From assembly GCA_944548615.1 (NCBI GenBank), contig OX155955.1, positions 15,440,818 to 15,504,817 of the forward strand: 64,000 bases of DNA. The letters run 5' to 3'. Shown in pieces: positions 1 to 64,000 of this stretch. The stretch's first letter is position 1. Each line of letters starts with the position of its first letter. The translations under genes were made by a program, and so were the position numbers. Below the pieces are notes generated by a model, which did not search any database, was not told the DNA's origin, and saw nothing but the letters and a program-made list of their open reading frames with translations. The stretch comes from Micropterix aruncella. Its lineage: Eukaryota; Arthropoda; Insecta; Lepidoptera; Micropterigidae.

Positions 1-60
1 TTTTAAACAGCGCAAGTTGTTTATTACCTTTTTATATGTGTACGCTACGCCAACGGATTA

Positions 61-86
61 TGACGTCATATGACGTTTAATGACGT
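61..86. promoter_or_regulatory. Three TGACGT half-sites at 10-bp spacing (intron)
   Basis: TGACGT occurs at 61, 71 and 81, one DNA helical turn apart, in the intron just upstream of the first visible tolloid exon. The first is a full TGACGTCA palindrome, the ATF/CREB-type core. This is seen directly; any regulatory role is inference, because short motifs can arise by chance and there is no comparison sequence. Confidence 0.25.
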
Positions 87-145
87 ATTAAATTTGCGTT
101 TAATGATAAAAAATAGGGCACACTGTAGAGAGTGTTTGTTTCCAG

Positions 146-23124
<22,979 letters not shown>

Positions 23125-23354
23125 ATAGAATGATATTGTCATACTAGTTATATAATGGTGTAAAACGGATTCTTACCTTGTGAAAATATGATATTTTGAA
23201 TGTAACTTGTAGAGCAGTCTAACAGTGTAATTGGAGATATCTGAGATTTTCTTTTGTGTGTTCTGTAGCAGGATTGTATTTTTTTTTTTGCACATTTTCC
23301 TGTGCCAAAACATCGAAATCCTATTTTAAATGCTCTATGAATCAATTTTCTCAC

Positions 23355-23733
23355 ACACTTGGGAGCAATGAATCCGGATCACCAACATAAACCTTAATAT
23401 CTCGGAAACTAACAATGCCAGCTTATTCAAATAAAAAGTATTTTATAGAGTATTCAATATTTTTAAAGTAAAATCAATAAAAAACTCTCGGTTACTATTA
23501 AGTAATGCCATCAAAAGGGCTAAAAACAAAATGTATATTTTTTTTTAAATCGAGCTACCAATTCACTACATTTGTTTTCGCTTTTGTTTTTTTTTCTGTC
23601 AGAAAAAAATAGGAAACTTTCCTGTTTCTTATTAATGTAATATTCATTATTAATGTGATAATTATTGAATAAGCTAGCGTTTCCGAAATTTTAGAGTTTT
23701 TTTTGGTGATCCGGATTCATTGCTCCCGAGTGT
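23355..23733. mobile_element. TIR-bearing MITE in the tolloid 3' flank
   Basis: ACACTTGGGAGCAATGAATC at 23355 is repeated in inverse orientation at 23714-23733 with one mismatch. The match extends about 29-31 bp on each side through CCGGATCACCAA. The element is 379 bp, AT-rich and without coding capacity. Two AATAAA hexamers (23430, 23476) lie inside it, so it could supply the 3' end of tolloid transcripts. Confidence 0.85.
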
Positions 23734-23784
23734 ATTTATAAGGAGAAAGCCACTGTTGCTGTTTATCCTGCGTTATGGCATTAA

Positions 23785-23790
23785 AATAAA
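23785..23790 (+). promoter_or_regulatory. Candidate poly(A) signal for tolloid
   Basis: AATAAA at 23785, with another at 23809, lies about 660 bp after the stop codon and just past the MITE. Earlier hexamers at 23430 and 23476 are alternatives. Which is used cannot be told from sequence. Confidence 0.35.
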
Positions 23791-24220
23791 ATCTGGAAGA
23801 TGTCATAAAATAAACATGTTAAATAGACGTCAGTCAGTGTGGGTTCTAATCTACATTTAAGTGTCCGGTAATGGGTTCTCGAATAAAAAATGGCAGTGTC
23901 TTAAAACTTAGCATAGTGTTAAATTAAATCATAGTATCGTACAGTGTGCAGATTGAGTAGATTTTTGAAAAAATGTTTTATAGGAAATATCATTACTCCT
24001 TAATAAAATTATAATACTTTATTTTGAGATAACATCGCAAAAATGTATATACACAAAAACTACCCAACTATGATAATGCCCTTACTAGGGTAGATTATTT
24101 TCTTTAACATTTCAGTGTTTTCCTGTTCTAACGTAATTTTAAACTCGTAATTCCGTAATAAAAGTAATTCCCAAATATATAAATGTATACATATACCTAC
24201 TCATAATATTTACTGTTTAT

Positions 24221-24844
24221 GGGGCAAAATGGGGTCTGCCATTTTTTCCTAATAATTCGTTTACACTGAAAATACGTTTTCTAAAATTCTGAAAAAAATG
24301 AGGAAACTGATGAAGTGTGGCTTCATGATTACCAATACTAAATTCGATAAAACTATTACATTCGTGGTAAAAAAAAGGTGAAACCTTAAATTAACATAGC
24401 AATAGGGGAGTTCAAAATTTGGCCAGAGTATAGGAGTTTCGCAAAGATAATTCATTGAGATTGTTGTTTATATCTGTCGTTTCTTTTTAATTATTTTGTT
24501 TATATGAAATGTTACGAAGGCGTAAAATATTCGGGGCAAAATATCGCAAGGTTTTATACATTCTAGCAACTTACAGTAACAGAGTAATAAAAACTAGGAA
24601 ACACCATCAATCAGTTTTTACATAAACTTCTATGTGTTAGGCAAATTTTTAATTGCCCTTTCTCCCTGTCAATTTAAAAACATTGTTTTTTATTTTTCAA
24701 ATGTAATACCTACTTTTTTCGACATAACAACAGAACGACATGAAGCCACTCTTCATTAGTTTGTTTTTTTTTTCAGAATTTTAAAATGCATATTTTATGT
24801 GTAAACAAAGTATTTAAAAAATGGCAGGTACCCCATTGTGCCCC
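24221..24844. mobile_element. MITE with ~106-bp imperfect terminal inverted repeats
   Basis: The left arm starts GGGGCAAAATGGGGT...CTGCCATTTTTT and runs to GTGTGGCTTCATG near 24326. The right arm (about 24739-24844) is its imperfect inverse, ending AATGGCAGGTACCCCATTG then TGCCCC. The interior is AT-rich and non-coding. Length is about 624 bp. Confidence 0.8.
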
Positions 24845-24954
24845 GGAGCTGTCCCCCTTAATTTTAAAATCATAATGACTATCCTGTAATATATTTTTTT
24901 CATAAAACTTTCTCATCAACGCCATCTACGATATTATGGTCTAAAGTAGCTTCT

Positions 24955-25330
24955 CTTAGAACACAGTTGAAATCAAAACGAGCGACGTAACGAGTCCTAA
25001 TGGCTCGCATATGACCGCCATAAGGCTGCTAATTCGCCAACGCAGATATTCAAATATTCGAGGAATGTGATAACCCCCACCCGCGCGTGACGCCAACTAC
25101 AGGCGTTTGCGTAAGGTATCCCTCTCTTCACTTCCCACGCACCCTATCCCCGCAACGACTTGCCATTCGAGAGTGCGCTTACTGTTGTAATCGATATACT
25201 GTGCTAACGCTATGATAATCTTCATGACAATGCGATTTTTTATTGAAGAGTGATTTGCATCGGCGTTTTGATTGTCCCCTCTACACGTTGGCCAATCGTT
25301 GACAGCATTGCCTGTGTCTCTTTTGCACTT
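24955..25330 (-). repeat. Dispersed repeat C, copy 1
   Basis: Related to 30720-30965 and 44950-45245. Read on the minus strand all three preserve a peptide pattern like TR.VAR.DFN.VLREAT, here RTRYVARFDFNCVLREAT. This suggests decay from a coding mobile element. I do not recognise the protein. Confidence 0.6.
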
Positions 25331-25440
25331 CCTCATACATTTTTCACACGTGGCGAGTGGTGCCGACTGGCTTCCATCTAAGCGATGCGGTCAAGCACTG
25401 GCCAACGGGTAGAGAGGGCATATGAAGAACCACCATTCTA

Positions 25441-26340
25441 CAGGTTTCCTTTTTTATGTTGGAGTAGGCGATACGTTGCTAAGTTGCCAAAGAGACATGA
25501 GTTTTGATCTCGCTTTACTATATGTTACTTGATTAAGTCGTCATTTAGCTAATTAACAAGTTACAATAATTACTGTAAAATTATGTAGGACTTAAGCACC
25601 TACTTTAGTACTATAGTCTACGGCCTGAGTTAATTTACGTATTCACCTACTAAGCAATTTAACCTTGAAATTGACTCACGTTGAATTATTAGACCTCTTT
25701 TTCTTGACCTCTAAAAGTATATTCTTCCACTACATAATATCTGTAATCTTGGATTTAAAATCAATGGAGCCGTAGACTTTAGTAACAGTTATGTATATAA
25801 ATGGTAAAATTTTAATTATAATTCAAAAATTCGACTGCCCATATCGTAAATATAATATTATCTTTATGCGGATGTAAGGGCAAGTTACGAAAATATATTT
25901 TACAAAATATTGCCATTATTAGAAATATAATTATGAGTTTTAGTGTTTGACGCAAATCATATCATTAAGTAAGTTTTAACAGCAATTTACGAAACATTAA
26001 ATATGAGGGTAGATCTCAGTAATAATTATATTTTACTTACTTCTAAGCATCTTTGACAATACCCACGTTTAAATAAACGTATTATAATATTTTCTCTAGT
26101 ATTTAAGGCAGACATTTATGAAATTTTGTGTTCATTTTCCATTTCGTATTTAATGAGTAGACGTTTATAGCAAGTTTGACTAAAAAAGAAACTTGGCAGT
26201 CATCGAAGTTTATCAGTCATCGGAGTTTAGCTCGGCTAGTTATTTCCTCCTGAGTAAATTTGCATTAATATTTTAAGATTGTAATAGAAAATGTCTTTAA
26301 AATATCCATGCAAGATATGTAAGGGGAATAGTGGTTAGAC
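25441..26340. other. Intergenic, nothing recognised
   Basis: AT-rich sequence without frames, RNA-like structures or repeats that I can support. Confidence 0.6.
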
Positions 26341-26344
26341 ACGG

Positions 26345-26425
26345 CACGTCCCGGTGGCCTTGTGGTTAGTTCGCCTGATCTTACATTGTAAGGTTTCGGG
26401 TTCGATTCCCGGCTGGGTTACCATT
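26345..26425 (+). mobile_element. tRNA-derived SINE head
   Basis: Contains a box A-like TGGCCTTGTGG and a perfect box B GGTTCGATTCC at tRNA-like spacing. The middle folds as CTTAC-ATT-GTAAG, which is not a proper 7-base anticodon loop, and the acceptor stem does not pair well. A SINE head fits better than a functional tRNA gene. An AT-rich tail follows to about 26520. Confidence 0.65.
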
Positions 26426-26520
26426 ATTCTTTGGGATAAAATTATTAATGGAATTGTATTTCAATTCTGTCGATCGAATGCAATAAGAAAACACTCTATA
26501 TTATACGCACACATATAAAC

Positions 26521-27440
26521 GCTTCATCGTAGGGTTGGTTCTAAGAGATTGTCGTATGATACTCGTGATAAACCCGTCATTGCGAAAATTCACAATAGTT
26601 AGAAACAAACAAATGAGCAAATAAGTCATCCCACAATATGTGCATTAAATTCTGCTGCCAGAGAAAGTTCTCTTCGCATTTATCTTACTCTTGAATGAGT
26701 AAAATAAATGAGATGAGAACTTGAAAGAGTATTATAAATGAGATGAGATAAGAACTCAGAGATTACTCGATGTAACTTATCAAAAATTACTTTCTAACCA
26801 AATAACAATTCTCTCGGTAGTTACCTACTGGCAGTCATCGTGCTAGAATCAACTGTAAGTACCCTATCGATATTTTCAAACAGATTTTTTTTAAATCGCT
26901 TCTAATAGAAATAACTACTGTTCTGAAATAATATCGCTTCTAATAAAATAACTCGACGGATATGTCTGAGAAATTTTGTATTTGGTCCATATTTTTGAAG
27001 TCCTGTTAAATTTTTAGCCACTGTTTTTTGTAAGCAGTATTCAACTCATGACGAAAACGTTTTGACGATAGTGATCGACATGACGACATCATTTTAACCT
27101 CATGACGTGGACCATGTGACGTCAATAACAGACTCAGTCGTACGCGTCTGCCTCGGGAATACAGCTTGCAGTAAAATGTCCTCCGCATTTGTTGCGCATA
27201 TCGATGTGAGAGAAATAAATAGAATATATCGAATAAATACAATGTATCTAGCTGTAAGAATAGTGCCATCATTTTGTATAGAAATCCGATTAACCATTAG
27301 TAATATTTATAATAAAATAAAAATATGAAAAAAAACGTTGTCATTAATTTTAACCCTCTATTTCAGGAATGAATTTTTAAAAATATGAATAAATTTGAGA
27401 TATTTATCTTGAAAAATGCCACTCTTTTGGCAAACAACAC
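26521..27440. other. Intergenic, nothing recognised
   Basis: AT-rich sequence with imperfect repeats of GAGATGAGA words near 26695-26760. No supported gene. Confidence 0.5.
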
Positions 27441-27449
27441 GACAACAGC

Positions 27450-28080
27450 TTGGGTTGTCGACTACAACGGGCGAACCCGTCACCTCAAGAAGTTTTAACG
27501 ATAGTGATCGTTCTATCTCCCTTGAGGTGAGCGTAGATGACAGACATTACTAATCTACCGTATAGCTTAGCCATCATGCCCGTTAGAGGCCAACGCCATA
27601 CGGCGAGGCACCGTGAAAGGTAACCAGCGGGCAACCTCGCTCCCTGACTATTAGTTTTGGAAGGATATCCACTCCAACCTCCCGATTAATTACGAGTCCG
27701 AAGTCGCTTGCGCGACCTCTACCCGGTGATTCAGTTTGAATCTATCGCGAACCATTGGCATCTTTTCCCCGGCTCTGAATTCAGGATCAGGTAGCCAAAT
27801 GGTTATTTCAAGAGTGGTTTACGACAGGTCAACATCAAGCCCCGCTGCTTAAGAGATAGTATATTTCCATAGTATCCACACTCCTTCAGTATAATTAGTC
27901 AGAGAGCACAACCGATTGGCTGATGCCGCACGGTGCGCAAACCGTCCAGTAGTGCCGGTAGGCATTCCTCCAAGGAAACCGATTCACCAGCAGCGAGGCC
28001 TAAGATGCGAGAGTCCTTCCCGGGGTAGTCCTCCATATGAGGACTCTTCTGAACAGGAGCTGAATCGTGAGTTGGACCGA
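27450..28080 (+). repeat. Dispersed repeat B, copy 1
   Basis: Shares GGTTGTCGACTACA, AGTTTTAACGAT, GAGGCCAACGCC and ATGCCGCACGGTGCGCA with 61585-62165 (same strand) and with the reverse of 59400-59935. It is relatively GC-rich and has no intact frame. It resembles the 5' or untranslated part of a LINE, but that is inference. Confidence 0.65.
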
Positions 28081-28189
28081 CCCGGAAACACAGTGGATCT
28101 TATATGGCCCAAGCTGCAAGAAACCGTTCGCTACCAAATAATAAAACACTATGTAGTAATAAGCTGACTTTCTGTGAAATAAATACTGG

Positions 28190-28330
28190 GCTCTTCAGCG
28201 GAATTCGCGCCCACACAGGATAACCGTTGCAAAGCCAAGTTTCGGACAGCGCCGCGACTTCCACATAGAGAGTGTTAAGAAGATTAACTCGGCCATCTTT
28301 CCGACGATCGACCTGCAATTCCACTGCAAG
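28190..28330 (-). pseudogene. Possible LINE endonuclease scrap
   Basis: A minus-strand frame contains LNTLYVEVAALSETWL, like the start of the apurinic-type endonuclease of non-LTR elements, where a V.ALSETWL block is common. It is too short for more. The plus-strand frame at 28353-28862 has no family resemblance. Confidence 0.35.
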
Positions 28331-28869
28331 ATAACACCTATGATGCAGCTCAATGGCGGAGCGGTATAAAATATACGAATTTACACTGAAAAACCAACGA
28401 CAGAGATTTAAATTAGCTATGGAAGTTAGAGAAAAGAAGGGTAATATTAAAAGACCCACTCTTTTCAAAATTCGCTTATTCAGAGCTTCATTGAAAATTT
28501 CAGTTTCCTCTCTTCTTTCAGTGCTCCCTCTTGACGATGTGTCCGCTCAAAACCTTACTGAAAATTTTCTACCTTTATTCTCCTTTAATCCAGCCTCCCT
28601 TATCAAGGAAACATTTTCTATCTCTTCCAATATTTTTTACTTTTCCATCTCTTCCAATAAATCACACTACCAAACCGATTTTGAATCGAACCCAACTTAT
28701 AGGCCAGTGCAGTTAGTGCAAAAAAGGGTGGCGATCGGAATTATTCTGGTAGTTTTAATTATTTTGTATGTTTTAATAAACTGTAAAATCCAAGTTTTCG
28801 ACCTTGCCGCGCATGTCCCAATTTGGAAAATTTACGGTGCACTCTTTTTGCCAAAGGAGTGATAATTAT

Positions 28870-29693
28870 ACATTCAATTTAGCTAGGCTACCAGCTTACC
28901 ACCTACCAAACTAAATCACCATGTTTCAAGAATATCTGTGCAAGTAAAGACTTGGCTTGGGCACGATAAAGATCCAACTAAATGGGCGTGGAAGAGGGAT
29001 GCTGTTGGTTTACTGGCCTCACTCCCTTCTTACTGCTGTTTGGGAATACTACTTAATTTATAGCCAATGCACTTACCACTCGCCAAAAATACAAAAAAAT
29101 GTAAGTGTAATGTAAATATGTAATATACTGTAACGTAAGTATGTAAATGTAAAAATGCAGAAATGTTAAAAATATTTTGTAATTATAATATTATATTAAC
29201 TAATAAATCACTCTTTGCTGAACTGGGTGGGGATAGAAGCCTCTGATTGTTTGAAATATTGTTTGTGGCTTATGTTCAGTATGTCAACCAGGCGTAAATG
29301 CGCAATAAAAAGCGCTTGTTAGTAAGTTCATGAGTTTAAAGCAATAGGGGGGGAGAGTAAAGTTTAGTTCCGTTGAGAAGATTGGACGCAAGCGAGTAGA
29401 GAACTTATACCAAACGGGTGGATAAGGGAGCTAGTTTAAGACTTTGCTGTTTTTAAAAGAAAAATATAATTCGGCTATCATCCCGGCATGTACCATTTTT
29501 TTTACTAGGCTCATTAAGGGAATATATTAATCATTAGCTACCGAGCAACTTTTGGAGGTCTTCAACCATTGCAATCCCATCAGAGTGTATACAAAATAAG
29601 ACGCCTGAATTTTCGGGACAAGTCGAGTGAAATGTCCGTATGGATTAGCATAAACCCTCTTAACTCTGCCTTGGCATTTAAATAGGAACATTA
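28870..29693. other. Intergenic, nothing recognised
   Basis: AT-rich sequence with no supported feature. Confidence 0.5.
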
Positions 29694-29970
29694 GGCCCGA
29701 TTGCGTTTCTTTCGGGAACTAAAATAGCAGCTTAATTCAACCGAACGAGACAGATCAATACGTTAGAACGGAATATGTAATGAACTGTCGTCGATTTTCC
29801 CGCACCAAAACTACCTGTCGAACGTATATAAGGGTGTTAGATTTAGCTGTTTTATCTACGGTGGGTAGTTTTCATGCGAAAAAGTGACAACCGTTCATTT
29901 CATATTCCGCTCTGTCTCGTTCACAGGAACTATTTTCCGATTTTAGTTCAGGAGAAACGCAATCGAACCC
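29694..29970. mobile_element. MITE ~300 bp upstream of the REV3 start codon
   Basis: The left end CCCGATTGCGTTTCTTTC...GGGAACTAAAAT and the right end TTTTAGTTCAGGAGAAACGC AATCG are inverse copies over about 30 bp. A second pair (GAACGAGACAG / CTGTCTCGTTC) extends the match inward. Length is about 277 bp. A TATATAAG motif at 29825-29832 lies inside it. Confidence 0.75.
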
Positions 29971-30044
29971 ATTGAATCATTAATAAAGGGTTGACATTAA
30001 AAAAATGTATATTTACGAAATTATGTCTTTTTAAGTTCGTATTT

Positions 30045-30271
30045 TCCCGCCGCGCGCTGCCGCTGCTACACGTTAATATTATTGCCAGTAAAGAAAATTG
30101 GTCATTCCTATAGCGCTCAACAGTTGGCAGTGCTGTGACGGCGCCTGGCGGTCGGCGGTGTGATGTGATGACAGCTGTCAAAAGTGACATAAATGGCGTG
30201 CAAGTTCGCGCGGGTCCGTAAACGTTTAAAAAATATCTATTTTAATATTGTACAAAACGCTAAAAGATAAA
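30045..30271 (+). promoter_or_regulatory. Probable REV3 5' UTR/promoter region
   Basis: A locally CpG-rich stretch directly upstream of the REV3 ATG includes CCGCCGCGCGCTGCC (30049), GGCGCCTGGCGGTCGGCGG (30140) and the 12-bp palindrome TGACAGCTGTCA (30169-30180) with an E-box core. The start codon context is AAAATGG. The location and composition suggest a promoter; the exact start site is unknown. Confidence 0.4.
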
Positions 30272-63503
<33,232 letters not shown>

Positions 63504-64000
63504 GTACACATCCCGTTATTAATATTATTATCAATGTATAATCATTATCATTATCATCATTATATATTTTTTCATTTAAATTATTACAGAAATTTATATA
63601 CATCACATTTTTGTGTATGAACTTGAAATTATATACAACAATTGACCAAGAATTACTTGAATAGAGATATTTACAAAGAGCAAATAATATAACGGACTTT
63701 GATGCGTAAATATTGTTGCCAGGGTGGACCCCCCCTTCTTGTGTTTCTCTGCGTGTCCATTTGGATGTTATAGGGGTGGATGTTACAATCAATAATTTAA
63801 AAAAAAGTCTTTAAATTAAAATCTCTCGGTACACAATCTTTTTTGTGTACATGACTTTACTTCATTTTCTCAATGTTCCTTGTTCCCCAGTTGTTACTAT
63901 TTCTATTTTACAGCCAGCTTTAGTTGTAAAACGACTTAAAGCGATATAAAATTGACCATGGGGAAACAGAGCTCTGGAAGATAAAGTCCATTATTTTTAA
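63504..64000. other. Intron, nothing recognised (to window end)
   Basis: AT-rich sequence with ATTATCA repeats at 63530-63565. The last 150 bp (63850-64000) have no recognised coding block, so the REV3 C-terminus is not here. Confidence 0.5.

Noticed and set aside
26345..26425. Functional tRNA gene
   Set aside because: Box A and B are present but the anticodon arm collapses to a three-base loop and the acceptor stem does not pair; a SINE head fits.
28353..28862. Plus-strand open frame of 169 codons with a hydrophobic C-terminal segment
   Set aside because: Composition is like translated AT-rich noise, it overlaps a LINE-like scrap on the other strand, and I recognise no domain. A short unknown gene cannot be fully excluded.

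Overview
This window is nuclear DNA from an animal, almost certainly an insect. Single-exon-sized coding blocks are separated by long AT-rich introns with consensus GT/AG sites, and the introns are packed with arthropod-type transposable elements. A lepidopteran or related holometabolous insect is plausible from the mix (R1-clade, Jockey/CR1-group, Penelope-like, restriction-like-endonuclease LINEs, mariner, hAT, TTAA-flanked MITEs), but the sequence alone does not prove the order.

Two host genes are present, both on the + strand and head to tail. From 146 to 23124 lie the last 12 exons of a BMP1/tolloid-family astacin metalloprotease. The exons encode CUB1-CUB2-EGF1-CUB3-EGF2-CUB4-CUB5 and an acidic tail; the signal peptide, propeptide and protease domain lie upstream of the window. 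From 30272 to 63503 lie 13 exons of REV3, the catalytic subunit of DNA polymerase zeta, from the start codon through the N-terminal domain, a putative REV7-binding region, the degenerate exonuclease-like domain, and polymerase motifs A, B and C. The C-terminal zinc/iron-sulfur region lies beyond the window. All exon phases are mutually compatible (tolloid part 719 codons plus stop; REV3 part 4298 nt), which supports both models. The two genes have no evident functional link: one acts in extracellular BMP/TGF-beta patterning and matrix processing, the other in translesion DNA synthesis.

Tolloid introns contain a 1.16-kb (TA)n tract (7787-8948), a 5S-rRNA-like sequence, a compound GT/GA minisatellite, an R1-clade LINE, a Harbinger-like remnant, a 1.25-kb mariner-family element with both terminal repeats, a 1.5-kb hAT element with a perfect 8-bp target duplication, a Jockey-type LINE and a Penelope-like remnant. 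The 7-kb intergenic region (23125-30271) holds three inverted-repeat elements, a tRNA-derived SINE and dispersed repeats.

REV3 introns are a stack of nested insertions. Six 5'-truncated copies of one LINE family with a C-terminal restriction-like endonuclease lie in 30 kb. One of these split a mariner and was itself split by a second LINE. Several TTAA-flanked elements sit inside other repeats, so the pre-insertion sequence can be read from paralogous copies. A nearly intact two-ORF LINE (52130-56490, minus) carries one in-frame stop. I found no prokaryotic system, CRISPR array or clear new gene system; the most noteworthy material is the nested transposon stratigraphy, the in-frame LINE-LINE chimera and the giant (TA)n tract.
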